Source: Nonomuraea sp. NBC_00507
GTDB lineage: Bacteria; Actinomycetota; Actinomycetes; Streptosporangiales; Streptosporangiaceae
Direction: 5' to 3'
Length of the DNA stretch: 64,000 nt
Assembly: GCF_036013525.1 (NCBI RefSeq)
Contig: NZ_CP107853.1
Location: forward strand, 4,340,001-4,404,000
Part shown: piece after piece, positions 1-7,964 of the stretch
How the letters are laid out: each line of letters opens with the position of its first letter
Numbering within the stretch: position 1 is the stretch's first letter
Translations under genes and position numbers: made by a program
The notes under the pieces: model-generated
Seen by the model: only the letters and a program-made list of their open reading frames with translations
What the model was told of the DNA's origin: nothing
The model's database searches: none

Positions 1-337
1 AGAAGGTCTCGACCAGCTCCCGCTCCCTGACCGGCTCCTCTCCGGACGAGCCGGTCAGCAGCAGGCAGTCGTGACCGATCACCACGTCCTCCACGGCCCT
101 GCTCAACCCTGAGTAGAACGGGTCGGCGACGTCCTCGATGACCAGCCCGACCGTGGCCGTCCTGCCCCGGCGCAGCACCCGCGCGCTCTCGTTGCGGCTG
201 TAGCCCAGCCGGTCGATGGCCGCGCGCACCCGCTCGGCGGTGGCCGGGTGCACGCCCGGCTCGCCGTTCACGACGCGCGAGACGGTCTTGAGCGCCACGC
301 CCGCCGCCGTGGCGACGTCCTTCATCGTCGGTCTCAC
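1..337 (-). CDS. LacI-family transcriptional regulator, N-terminal part (runs off the window edge)
   Basis: Reading leftward from a GTG at 337 (or ATG at 325) gives a typical LacI helix-turn-helix start, with MKDVATAAGV, then LKTVSRVVNGEPGV, then the hinge segment RLGYSRNESARVLR and the start of the sugar-binding-like core (TVGLVIEDVADPFY). The GTG is preferred because family members usually begin RPT(I/M)KDVA. The rest lies outside the window. It faces the MFS gene at 408, and a perfect 12-bp palindrome with the LacI-type central CG lies between them, so auto-regulation and control of the transporter are likely (inference). The effector is unknown. Confidence 0.9.
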   Translation of the reverse strand, partial: MRPTMKDVATAAGVALKTVSRVVNGEPGVHPATAERVRAAIDRLGYSRNESARVLRRGRTATVGLVIEDVADPFYSGLSRAVEDVVIGHDCLLLTGSSGEEPVRERELVETF

Positions 338-368
338 GCCAGGATCATGTCTCACCAGGTAGGGGACA

Positions 369-380
369 GACAACGTTGTC
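369..380. promoter_or_regulatory. LacI-type operator palindrome GACAACGTTGTC
   Basis: GACAACGTTGTC is a perfect 12-bp palindrome centred on CG, the form expected for LacI/GalR-family operators. It lies in the 70-bp gap between the divergent LacI gene and the MFS transporter. A separate 7-bp inverted repeat (AGGGGAC at 361-367, GTCCCCT at 401-407) brackets it. Assignment to the adjacent regulator is inference from position and symmetry. Confidence 0.7.
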
Positions 381-407
381 AGGGCGGCTGTGCCAGAGTG
401 GTCCCCT

Positions 408-1580
408 ATGTCGTTGAGATCCGCTGTGCTCGTGGCCGGATTCATCCTGGCCGCGCTCAACCTGCGGCCCGCCATCGCGGGCGTCTCCCCGCTTCTCGAC
501 GAGATCATGAACGATGTCGGCCTCTCGCCCGCGGGCGGTGGCGCGATCACCACGGTCATGGTGATCTGTCTGGGCGTGTTCGGCCCGGTCGCGCCGCTGC
601 TCGCGCGGCGCATCGGGCTCGACCGCATGCTGCTGGCCGGGCTGCTCGTCATCGCCTCAGGCGTCGCGCTGCGCGCTCTCGGCGGCGCGCCGGTGCTCTA
701 CCTCGGCTCCGCCCTGGCCGCCACCGCGATCGCCGCCATGAACGTGGCCATGCCCGCCGTGGTCAAGCAGCACTTCCCGCTCCGGATCAACCTGATGACC
801 GGCGTCTACGTGTCCGCAGTGGTGGCCGGCGCCGCCACCGCCTCCGCCGTGATGATCCCCCTCGAGCACGCCACCGGGTACGGCTGGCGCGGCGTCTCGG
901 CGCTCCTGGCCGTGCCCGCCCTGCTCGCGGCGCTGCTCTGGCTGCCCCAGGCCCTCGCCAAGCAGGCCGGAGCGCAGAACGGGCCCAGGCCGATCGGCAT
1001 GGTCCTGCGCAGCCGCGTGACCTGGTACGTCACCGCCCTCATGGGTCTGCAGTCGCTCACCTTCTACGTCGTCCTGGCCTGGCTACCGACGATCTTCCTG
1101 GACCACGGCCTCCCCGCCGACCAGGCGGGCTACCTGCTCAGCCTCACGAACCTGGTCCAGGTCGCCACCGCGCTCGCGGTCCCGGTGCTGGCCGGGCGGC
1201 GGGCCTCGCAGGTGCCGTACGTGGTCGGGGCGGGCCTGCTGACCGTGGCCGGTTACCTCGGCGTGCTGCTGGCCCCGTTGGCCGCGCCGTGGTTGTGGAT
1301 GATCGTGCTCGGCGTCGGCCAGGGCGCGTCCTTCGCGCTCGCGCTGCTCATCATCGCCCTGCGACCGGCCGACCCCGCCACGGTGACCGCGTTGTCGGCC
1401 GTGGCCCAGTCCGTCGGGTATGTGATCGCGGCACTGGGGCCGATGATGTTCGGGCTCCTGCGGGAGGTCTCCGGCGGCTGGTCGGTGCCCTTGATCGCGG
1501 TGCTGGGGGTGCTGGCGGTGCAGATCTTGGCTGGCTGGTTCGCCGGCCGCCCTGCTACTTTAGGTAAGGCTAACCTTTAG
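408..1580 (+). CDS. MFS transporter, CynX/NimT (cyanate permease-like) family
   Basis: About 390 residues rich in hydrophobic helices, consistent with 12 membrane segments. The N-terminal stretch (AGFILAALNLRPAIAGVSPL) is characteristic of the CynX/NimT branch of the major facilitator superfamily, whose members move small anions or drugs. ATG 408 is preferred over the in-frame GTG at 390, which lies inside the operator-flanking repeat. The gene is divergent from a LacI regulator and probably controlled by it. Substrate cannot be read from the sequence. Its last codons overlap the iron box of the next gene. Confidence 0.85.
   Translation: MSLRSAVLVAGFILAALNLRPAIAGVSPLLDEIMNDVGLSPAGGGAITTVMVICLGVFGPVAPLLARRIGLDRMLLAGLLVIASGVALRALGGAPVLYLGSALAATAIAAMNVAMPAVVKQHFPLRINLMTGVYVSAVVAGAATASAVMIPLEHATGYGWRGVSALLAVPALLAALLWLPQALAKQAGAQNGPRPIGMVLRSRVTWYVTALMGLQSLTFYVVLAWLPTIFLDHGLPADQAGYLLSLTNLVQVATALAVPVLAGRRASQVPYVVGAGLLTVAGYLGVLLAPLAAPWLWMIVLGVGQGASFALALLIIALRPADPATVTALSAVAQSVGYVIAALGPMMFGLLREVSGGWSVPLIAVLGVLAVQILAGWFAGRPATLGKANL
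1560..1578. promoter_or_regulatory. Iron box (IdeR/DtxR/DmdR-type operator)
   Basis: TTAGGTAAGGCTAACCTTT matches the actinobacterial iron-box consensus TTAGGTTAGGCTAACCTAA at 16 of 19 positions. It overlaps the 3' end of the MFS gene and ends 18 bp before the GTG start of the ferric reductase gene, where an iron-loaded DtxR-family repressor would block transcription. The match is direct; repression under high iron is inferred from the known family. Confidence 0.85.
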
Positions 1581-1596
1581 GGGAGGGTGTTCCAGC

Positions 1597-2262
1597 GTGC
1601 TGACCGAGGCGCTCCAGCGTTTGGCCGACGGGCGCGGCGGGGTGATCGGGGTCGAGCCCGGCCTCGTCGTCGAGCCGGACCCGAGCTGGACGCCGGTCGC
1701 GGAGTTGCTGCGGGAGCCGTACCCGCTGCTGGACGGGCTGATCGACGAGACGGCCGGGCGCTGGAACGCGCCACGCCACGTCGGCGCGGCGTTGTTCTGG
1801 AAGACCTTCGCCTACTGGCACACGTTGCCGATGGCGCTCGGCTGGGCGCTGGACCGGCGGGTGCCGATCATGCGGTTGCCGGAGACCTATTTCAAGCCGT
1901 CCGGCGCCGGGGTGACGATCGCCGCCACCCGCGTGACGTGGGACTCGGGCGCGGGAGCCATCCGTGAGGCGCTGGCGGAGTCGCAAGAACCCCTGGTCCA
2001 GGCCATCAGCGCGCGGGCCAAGGTCGGGGAGCGCACGTTGTGGGGCTCCACGGCGGAGGCATTGGCCCACCCGCTGACGGCCGTCGTGCCCGGCGACTAC
2101 ATGACGTTGCTCAGGGAGATCGGCCGGCCGGTCGACGGGCTGGTGGAGCCCACGGACGACGGATACTTCCGCAGGACCTGCTGTCTGTGGATCACGCTTC
2201 CCGACGTCGAGCCCTGCGGAAGCTGCTGCGTCCTCAGGCCACGGCATCGTCCAGCGGCCTGA
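1597..2262 (+). CDS. FhuF-like siderophore ferric-iron reductase ([2Fe-2S] protein)
   Basis: The 221-residue protein ends with CC-x10-C-x2-C (CCLWITLPDVEPCGSC), the cysteine pattern that ligates the [2Fe-2S] cluster in FhuF-type ferric siderophore reductases. These cytoplasmic proteins release iron from imported ferric siderophores by reduction. A strong ribosome site (GGGGAGGG, 1580-1587) precedes GTG 1597, and an iron box lies just upstream, which independently supports an iron role. No siderophore biosynthesis or uptake genes are nearby. Its end overlaps the convergent cysteine dioxygenase-like gene by 29 bp. Confidence 0.87.
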   Translation: MLTEALQRLADGRGGVIGVEPGLVVEPDPSWTPVAELLREPYPLLDGLIDETAGRWNAPRHVGAALFWKTFAYWHTLPMALGWALDRRVPIMRLPETYFKPSGAGVTIAATRVTWDSGAGAIREALAESQEPLVQAISARAKVGERTLWGSTAEALAHPLTAVVPGDYMTLLREIGRPVDGLVEPTDDGYFRRTCCLWITLPDVEPCGSCCVLRPRHRPAA

Positions 2263-2764
2263 GCTCGTCGGCGTAGCTGACGGAAACGCGGCGCATGACA
2301 CCGGTGCCGTCGATCGAGTATTGCCCGAGCCGCCACAGCGGTGGCGAGTAGGCGTGGATGGACACGCTCTGGTCCACCGCGCCGGTCAGCCGGTGAATGT
2401 GGTCGGGCCCGAACGAGAACGACTGTCCCTCCGGCATCACCGTCTCCAGATGCTCGCCGCCGATCCGCGGGTTGCACTCCAGGAGCGCGCCCTTGACCAC
2501 GTGCACGGCCCCGGAGGAGATGTCGTGGTCGTGCCAGCCTGTGTCGTCCTCGGGGCGCCAGCACAGCACCCAGACGTCCACGTACGCGTCGCGGTGCAGC
2601 GAGGCGAAGTGCCGGCCGCCGTCCTCGGGGAACGCCACCAGGTCGCGCCACTCCTCCGGGCGGGCGGCCAACTGGTCCACCAGGTCGCGCAGCTCGCGCC
2701 GGTCGAGCGTGCGCTCCGGGAGCGTGGCACAGGTGCCCCCGTCCTGGATCTGTTTGGTGCTCAC
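2234..2764 (-). CDS. Cysteine dioxygenase-like cupin protein
   Basis: The 176-residue cupin contains GWHDHDISSGAVHVVKG, giving the two iron-binding His of the HxH motif, and a later His in FGPDHIHRLTG. Family members use non-heme Fe(II) and O2 to oxidise cysteine or a related thiol to the sulfinate. The GTG start overlaps the stop of the upstream amidohydrolase (GTGA), so the two are probably translationally coupled and may act in one pathway. Whether the substrate is cysteine or another small thiol is not visible. Confidence 0.8.
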   Translation of the reverse strand: MSTKQIQDGGTCATLPERTLDRRELRDLVDQLAARPEEWRDLVAFPEDGGRHFASLHRDAYVDVWVLCWRPEDDTGWHDHDISSGAVHVVKGALLECNPRIGGEHLETVMPEGQSFSFGPDHIHRLTGAVDQSVSIHAYSPPLWRLGQYSIDGTGVMRRVSVSYADELRPLDDAVA

Positions 2765-3621
2765 TTGCGAGGCTCCTTTCCGTTAAGAAGGCGACGGGGG
2801 TTGGTCACGCGGATGGCGTGGGCGGCCGCGGCGCCCAGTCCGGGGTCGGGTGCGGTGGCGTAAGGGGCGTCCGAGCCGTTGACCACGACATCGATGCCCA
2901 GCTCGCGGACGATCGCGTCGATCGCGCGCGGGCCGTAGGAGGAGGTCTCCACGAAGGCGTTCCTGTCGACCAGGCCGCGGACGGTCCCGCCCCTGGTGAT
3001 CAGGCGTTCGGCGTGCAGCGGCGCCAGGCCGGCCAGCAGCGCGAAGCACACCCGCAGCCGCGGGTGCCTGGGCCTGACGACGGCGTGGAAGTAGTGCCAC
3101 GCCTGGTGCATCTGCTGGACGTACGGCACGAGCGCCGGCCACCACGGTGGCAGGCCCTCGGCGGCCTTCGCCGGACCTGGGTGCACGAACAACGGCAGGT
3201 CCCGGTCGGTGAGCACCTCCAGCAGCCGGTCGTCGGGCGCGGCGGTCGCGGGGATCTGCAACCCCGCGCAGCCCCGGTCGAGGTCTTTGGCCAGCCGGTC
3301 GGGGTCGGGCTCGCTGTGGCAGGTGGCCGCCCAGGCGCCGAACGGCTCGCCCAGTGCCAGCGCGCCCTCGTGATAGGCGTCGAGCACCGGCCAGCACTCC
3401 TCCGGTGGCAGGAACTCGATGCCCAGCGGGCTCGACAGCGACACCAACGCCAGCTCCAGGCCGGTGGTGTCGCGGTGCTCATGGTCGGCCGGATCCACCT
3501 CGTACGGAGGCTCGCCGTCGAGGATCAACGTCCACTCGTCGAGGTAGGGCGGGGAGGTGCGGGCGCGCAGCGCGTCGACGAACGACCCTGTCCACAGATG
3601 CTGATGCACATCGATGCTCAC
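2761..3621 (-). CDS. Amidohydrolase-family (TIM-barrel) metal-dependent hydrolase
   Basis: The protein starts SIDVHQHLW, the N-terminal HxH metal motif of amidohydrolase-2 type hydrolases/decarboxylases, and later shows LFVHPGPAK and VVNGSDAPYA, consistent with the distal His and the catalytic Asp. GTG 3621 is chosen because GGAGG (3629-3633) lies 7 nt upstream; the in-frame GTG at 3627 would be only 1 nt from it. It is the first gene of a two-gene operon with the cysteine dioxygenase-like gene and is divergent from a LacI regulator across three tandem operators. Substrate unknown. Confidence 0.75.
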   Translation of the reverse strand: MSIDVHQHLWTGSFVDALRARTSPPYLDEWTLILDGEPPYEVDPADHEHRDTTGLELALVSLSSPLGIEFLPPEECWPVLDAYHEGALALGEPFGAWAATCHSEPDPDRLAKDLDRGCAGLQIPATAAPDDRLLEVLTDRDLPLFVHPGPAKAAEGLPPWWPALVPYVQQMHQAWHYFHAVVRPRHPRLRVCFALLAGLAPLHAERLITRGGTVRGLVDRNAFVETSSYGPRAIDAIVRELGIDVVVNGSDAPYATAPDPGLGAAAAHAIRVTNPRRLLNGKEPRK

Positions 3622-3688
3622 GCCCACACCTCCCTGTATTTCCTACAAGTATTGCAGGTAAACCTGGTCACCTGCGAATCGAGGCTTG

Positions 3689-3726
3689 TGAACCGCTTCA
3701 GTGATTCGTTTCAGTGAACCGCTTCA
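3689..3726. promoter_or_regulatory. Three tandem LacI-type operator half-palindromes at 13-bp steps
   Basis: TGAACCGCTTCA (3689-3700), TGATTCGTTTCA (3702-3713) and TGAACCGCTTCA (3715-3726) each fit TGAnnCGnTTCA, the near-palindrome with central CG typical of LacI-family sites. Copies start every 13 bp. They lie between the amidohydrolase start (3621) and the divergent LacI gene (3875). Binding by that LacI protein is inference. Confidence 0.7.
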
Positions 3727-3874
3727 CGTAGGATCTGTCAATGGCTCGCCCGGTGTACGCGGCCCGTCCGAGCTGCCCGATTTCCTCGGGAAGCTACGGA
3801 GAATTCACGACCCTGGCCGGGTATGCCTACGGCGGGAACCCGAATCTGTCGGTGCCACACAATAGGCTGGCTGA

Positions 3875-4864
3875 ATGTCTCGCAAGAGAGCCACGATCCG
3901 TGAGGTGGCTCAGGCCACTGGCCTGTCACCGGCGGCTGTCTCCTACGCGCTACGCGGCCTGCAAGTGTCCGAGGAGACGATGGAGCGGGTGCGCGCCGCG
4001 GCCGCCGAGCTCGGCTACGAGGCCGACCCCATCGCCAGGGCCCTGGCCAGCGGGCGCACGGGCATGATCGGGCTGCTCTGCGGCTCGCTCGAGGACCTGT
4101 GGCAGCAGTCGCTGGCGGTCGGCATCAGCAGGGGTCTGCGGGAGAAAGACCGCTACGCCCTGATCCTCGACGCGGTCGGCGACCCCGCCAGAGAGCGGGC
4201 CCTGGCCCAGCAGCTCCGCGACCAGCGGGTGGACGGCATGATCGTCCAGCCGCTCGATCCTTCCGCCGCGTTCTGGAAGGAGTTGTGCGAGTCGCTGCCG
4301 GTCGTGGCGATCGGCGACTCGCTCGCCGGCACGGCCGGAGAGGTGATCTTCGATAACCGGAGGGGGGTGACGCTGGCGCTGGAGCACCTGCGCGCCCTGG
4401 GGCACCGCAACATCGCCGTGCTCACCCCGACCAGGGCCAGCACGCCCGACCGTCCCGCCGACGTGCACGTCACGGCCGAGGCCGAGCGCCTGGGGCTGGA
4501 CATCGAGCTCACCACCGCCCCGCACGGCCTGGCCGGGGCCACCGCGGTGGCCCGCGACATCCTCGCCGACGACAAGCCGAGCGCGGTGTTCTGCTTCGCC
4601 GACTCCATCGCGTACGGGGTCTACGCGGCGGCGCAGGAGCTGGGGCTGTCGGTTCCCGGCGACGTGTCGGTCATGGGCTACGACGCCCACCCGATGTCGG
4701 GGCTGCTCACGCCGGGCCTGACGACGGTGGACTGGGACATCGACGGGATCGTGCGGGCGGCCGTGCGGCTCATCTCGGCGGCAGCCGACGGCGCCACCCG
4801 CCGGCGCCGCATCGTCCAGGCCCCCACACTGAGGGAACGCGGCTCGGTCGCCCAGCTCTCCTGA
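3875..4864 (+). CDS. LacI-family transcriptional regulator
   Basis: Full-length (329 residues) LacI/GalR protein. Residues 6-26 form the helix-turn-helix (TIREVAQATGLSPAAVSYAL), then the hinge ELGYEADPIARALASGRT, then the periplasmic-binding-like core including SVPGDVSVMGYDAHP near residue 270. ATG 3875 is the only start fitting the family N-terminus. It probably controls the divergent amidohydrolase/cysteine dioxygenase-like operon through the three sites at 3689-3726. The effector is probably a small metabolite of that pathway (inference). Confidence 0.9.
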   Translation: MSRKRATIREVAQATGLSPAAVSYALRGLQVSEETMERVRAAAAELGYEADPIARALASGRTGMIGLLCGSLEDLWQQSLAVGISRGLREKDRYALILDAVGDPARERALAQQLRDQRVDGMIVQPLDPSAAFWKELCESLPVVAIGDSLAGTAGEVIFDNRRGVTLALEHLRALGHRNIAVLTPTRASTPDRPADVHVTAEAERLGLDIELTTAPHGLAGATAVARDILADDKPSAVFCFADSIAYGVYAAAQELGLSVPGDVSVMGYDAHPMSGLLTPGLTTVDWDIDGIVRAAVRLISAAADGATRRRRIVQAPTLRERGSVAQLS

Positions 4865-4990
4865 CCCCCGCCAGCCCTCCACGCTGCCGCATGTATGGCC
4901 GGCACGGTCTGACGGTGGGCGGTGGCGTTCGCCGGGTGGAGCGTGAGTCCATGGGCGTGGATGACGCCGGGCGTGTGGCGCTCGCGGCGG

Positions 4991-6349
4991 TCAACGCGTG
5001 TGGTGGGCGGTGGAGGTGGTCAGGGCGCGGCGTGCCTCCTCCAGGTCATCGGTGAGCGGCCGGTCCGGTGGAGGGGTGTTGAGCGCCCGGGTGGCGGCGG
5101 CGCGCTCACAGGCCAGCACGAGCTCCAACGGCTCCAGGCAGCGCAGGGCGTGCCGTGCGGCCTGGGTGGCGAAGCCGGCATGGTCCTCGACCCCCAGGGA
5201 GATCACCGCGGTGCCGGTCGTCACCGGGTTCGCGAGGTGGCGTAGCTCGGTCAGGGCGTCCTGGGCCACGTACTCGAGGATCAGGACGCCCGAGGCACCG
5301 GGACGGTCGGCGAGGAAGGGGTGGCGGCCGGTGTAGACCGGGTCCATGAGGGCGGCCAGGCGGGCCGTGCTGAGCTGGGCCGTCTGCACCAGCGCGGCGC
5401 GCAGCGCGTCCAGCGCCAGGGCGACGGGAGAGGAGTGGAAGTTGCCGTTGTGCCAGGCCAGAGAGCCGGCCATGAGTGGGTTCTCGGCCGCGGCGTTGAG
5501 GTCGATCTCGACGGTGGCGGCGGCCCGGTCGAGGGCGTCCACGGCGGCGCCGTGCACCTGGGCGAAAGCGCGGAAGCCGTACGGGTCCTGGATGCGGGCG
5601 GCCTGCTCCCTGGCGAGCAGTCCGCGCAGGCGCGCGGCGACGGCGGCCTGGCCGCGATGTGGTCGGGCCTCCTGTACGGCGGCGGCCAGCGGCTCGGCCG
5701 AGGCCCCGACCGCGGTGAACGACAGGGCGGCGACGTCTACGGTGGCCCCGAGCAGGAGACGCAGGCGGTGGCAGGCGATGGCGGCGTCGGCCAGGGTGGC
5801 GGCCCCTGAGCTGATGAACGGCAGGGCGTCGCCCGAGGTGAGGGGATAGCGGGGAGGTGGTGGTGTCCCTTCGCGGCGTTCCTGCGCGGGCTCGTGGTGC
5901 CAGGGGAGTTCGCCGAGCAGGCACAACGCCGTGGTGGCCAGGGCCGTGAGGTCGCCGGTGCCGATGGCGCCGTACGTGCGGATCGGCGGCGTGAATCCGT
6001 GGTTGACCGCGTCGGCCAGCACCGGGAGCACCGCCGGGTCGATGCCGGAGCCGCCGGCGAGCAACTGGTTGAGCCGGACGACGAGCATCGCCCGGGCGCG
6101 GGCGGGCTCGACCGGCGCCCCGGCGCCGCACGCATGGCTGCGCAGCACGTGCAGGCCGGGGGCCTCGATGCGAACGTCCTTGCCGGCGCCGACGCCGGTG
6201 CTGCGGCCGTAGACCGGGCCGGTCAGCTCCTGAGCGGTGACCCACGCGGCGCGGGCCCGATCGAGGGAGGCGATCGCGACCCGGGCCCGGCCGTACGCGG
6301 CCTCGTGGACCTGCGCGCAGGTCAGTCCGGCGCCGTCGAGCAGCACCAT
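4991..6349 (-). CDS. HAL/PAL-superfamily aromatic amino acid lyase with non-canonical MIO triad
   Basis: The 452-residue protein has the family landmarks in order: YGRSTGVG (47-54, catalytic Tyr loop), VRLNQLLAGGSGI, IQDPYGFRAFAQVHGA, AAENPLMAG and HNGNFHSSPVALALD. These enzymes eliminate ammonia from histidine, phenylalanine or tyrosine using the MIO prosthetic group formed from an Ala-Ser-Gly triad. Here that place reads YGAIGTGDLTALA (126-138), so the triad is Gly-Thr-Gly. It lies 8 bp after the holin-family gene. It may be an altered lyase or a MIO-free relative. Shorter than typical histidine ammonia-lyase (about 510). Confidence 0.8.
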   Translation of the reverse strand: MVLLDGAGLTCAQVHEAAYGRARVAIASLDRARAAWVTAQELTGPVYGRSTGVGAGKDVRIEAPGLHVLRSHACGAGAPVEPARARAMLVVRLNQLLAGGSGIDPAVLPVLADAVNHGFTPPIRTYGAIGTGDLTALATTALCLLGELPWHHEPAQERREGTPPPPRYPLTSGDALPFISSGAATLADAAIACHRLRLLLGATVDVAALSFTAVGASAEPLAAAVQEARPHRGQAAVAARLRGLLAREQAARIQDPYGFRAFAQVHGAAVDALDRAAATVEIDLNAAAENPLMAGSLAWHNGNFHSSPVALALDALRAALVQTAQLSTARLAALMDPVYTGRHPFLADRPGASGVLILEYVAQDALTELRHLANPVTTGTAVISLGVEDHAGFATQAARHALRCLEPLELVLACERAAATRALNTPPPDRPLTDDLEEARRALTTSTAHHTR

Positions 6350-6356
6350 CGGAAGG

Positions 6357-6737
6357 TCAGTCGTTGTCGGGGATGAACAGCCCCAGCAGCCAGCTCACCA
6401 CGCTAACGATGATCGCGCCCCAGAACGCGGCCGGGTAGAAGTTGTCGACTTGGAAGGGGATGTCGAACTGGCCCGCGATCCAACTGGTCAGCAGCAGCAT
6501 GGCCGCGTTGATCACAAGCAGGAACAGGCCCAGCGTCAAGACGATGATCGCGCAGCCCAGCGCCTTGACGATGGGTTTGACGATCGCATTCACGATGCCG
6601 AAGATCAGTGCCACGAGGAGCAGGACGCCCCAGTATGTGGGGGAGTTGGTGGGAGCGTTGACGTCGATGCCGTCGATGAACTGCACGGCCACCCACAGCG
6701 CCACTGCCGCCGCGAGCGTTCTGATGATGAATCTCAC
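6357..6737 (-). CDS. Phage-holin-family (YvlD-like) small membrane protein
   Basis: About 126 residues with four hydrophobic helices (starting RFIIRTLAAAVALWVAVQF, then YWGVLLLVALIFGIVNAIV, then IIVLTLGLFLLVINAAML, then FWGAIIVSVVSWLLGLF). This is the pattern of the 4-TM family loosely called phage holin 4_2; most members are chromosomal, function unknown, not lytic holins. GTG 6737 follows GGAGG at normal spacing; the GTG at 6755 overlaps that ribosome site. It is followed 8 bp later by the aromatic amino acid lyase gene. Confidence 0.75.
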   Translation of the reverse strand: MRFIIRTLAAAVALWVAVQFIDGIDVNAPTNSPTYWGVLLLVALIFGIVNAIVKPIVKALGCAIIVLTLGLFLLVINAAMLLLTSWIAGQFDIPFQVDNFYPAAFWGAIIVSVVSWLLGLFIPDND

Positions 6738-6871
6738 GCTGGTTGATCCTCCCACTTGCGATCGGCGCCGCGGTAGAGGCGCAGTCAGAACGATGCCCGG
6801 TCGTCACTGTTGGTAGTCACCGGTTATCGCTGCCCGAACTCGGGGAAGAGGCGTGCAGGGGAGGGAGCGAG

Positions 6872-7141
6872 ATGGACGCGAACGGGCTCGAGTCGTTGCC
6901 GGCGAACGAATTGCACGATCGTGCGGTGCGGTATGCCGTACGCCACGGTGACCTGGGGTTCCTGTGGGACCTGCTGAAGGTGATCCCCGCCGCTGAGGCC
7001 GCCACCGGTCACGAGACCGACGCCGACCTCACCAAGGTGTCCGCGTTGCTCAGCGACGCCATCGCGGCGGGGGAGGGCGAGCTGGGGGAGGCACTGCGCC
7101 CGGTTTATATCGAATACCTGCGTAAACATCCCGACGCCTAG
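6872..7141 (+). CDS. Conserved hypothetical protein, 89 residues
   Basis: Small acidic soluble protein (starts MDANGLESLPANELHDRAV, ends YIEYLRKHPDA) with helical character and no membrane segment or catalytic motif I recognise. ATG 6872 follows the purine-rich ribosome site GGGAGGGAG (6859-6867). Its TAG overlaps the stop codon of the convergent ApbE gene. Function unknown. Confidence 0.7.
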   Translation: MDANGLESLPANELHDRAVRYAVRHGDLGFLWDLLKVIPAAEAATGHETDADLTKVSALLSDAIAAGEGELGEALRPVYIEYLRKHPDA

Positions 7142-7914
7142 CCCGCCATGCGGGCCTCCGCGCCGCTGTACGCCGCGAAGCCCGGCGTGCTGAACTCCTG
7201 TCCGTCGCGGCCTGCGATCAGGGTCTGGTACGGGCCGGACTCGGCGAGGCGGGCCGCGTAGCGGCGGGCCAGGAGGGGGCCCATGGCGTAGATCGCGGTG
7301 GCGTACGCGTCGGCCACACCCAGGTCGGGGCCGATCACGGTGACGAAGCCGAACCCCTCCTGGACCTCGCCGGTGCGCGGGTTGACGATGGGAGCGCCGC
7401 CCGAGGTGGCGATGCCCAGGTCGTGAGCGAAGACGACCTTGCGCACCATGTCCTTGCGCGGATCCCGGACGCCGATGCGCCAGCGCTTGCCGGGGGCGGC
7501 CGAGCCGCGCACCCGGATGTCGTTGCCCGCCGTGAGGCGGTGGTCGCCCGCGCCCGCGTTGCAGAGGGCGCGGGAAAGGCGCTCCAGCGCCCATCCCTTG
7601 ATGTAGCCCGATGGGTCGGTCACGCCGTTGATGCGGGGCTCGAACCAGCCGTCGGTGGCCTCGCTGAGCTCGTCGCATCGGTGCAGGACCTCGATGAACT
7701 CCGGGATCTGCTTGATCGTCTGGCCTCTGTTGAGCCGGCCGATCTGGCTGTCCTCCCTGACCGGGCTGAAGGTGTCGTCCACCCACCTCAACCAGGCGAA
7801 GGCGTCATCCAGCAGGGGCGTCAGCTCGCGTGCCGGGAGGGCGGTGCGGATGTCCACGCTGACGGGCATGCCCATGACCATTTCGACACGTGCGCTTCCT
7901 GGGAAAGTCGTCAC
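7138..7914 (-). CDS. apbE: ApbE-like FAD:protein FMN transferase
   Basis: The protein contains FSPVREDSQIGRLN near the N-terminus, the glycine segment DPSGYIKGWALER, and IATSGGAPIVNPRTGE followed by VIGPDLGVADAYATAIYAMG, the Mg- and FAD-binding core of ApbE. The family covalently attaches FMN from FAD to a Thr in flavoprotein domains, usually outside the membrane. GTG 7914 follows GGAGGCAAG. At about 258 residues it is shorter than typical ApbE and has no signal peptide or lipobox. The next gene upstream is a membrane reductase-like protein, but no FMN-binding target protein is present here. Confidence 0.85.
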   Translation of the reverse strand: MTTFPGSARVEMVMGMPVSVDIRTALPARELTPLLDDAFAWLRWVDDTFSPVREDSQIGRLNRGQTIKQIPEFIEVLHRCDELSEATDGWFEPRINGVTDPSGYIKGWALERLSRALCNAGAGDHRLTAGNDIRVRGSAAPGKRWRIGVRDPRKDMVRKVVFAHDLGIATSGGAPIVNPRTGEVQEGFGFVTVIGPDLGVADAYATAIYAMGPLLARRYAARLAESGPYQTLIAGRDGQEFSTPGFAAYSGAEARMAG

Positions 7915-7964
7915 CTTGCCTCCTTGTCCGCAGACCACCGTTGCAGACGACGCGTAATGTGGGG

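Noticed and set aside
3741..3874. Short coding region between the operators and the LacI gene
   Set aside because: The open frame runs into the LacI gene in another frame and has no family resemblance or ribosome site; treated as untranslated leader.
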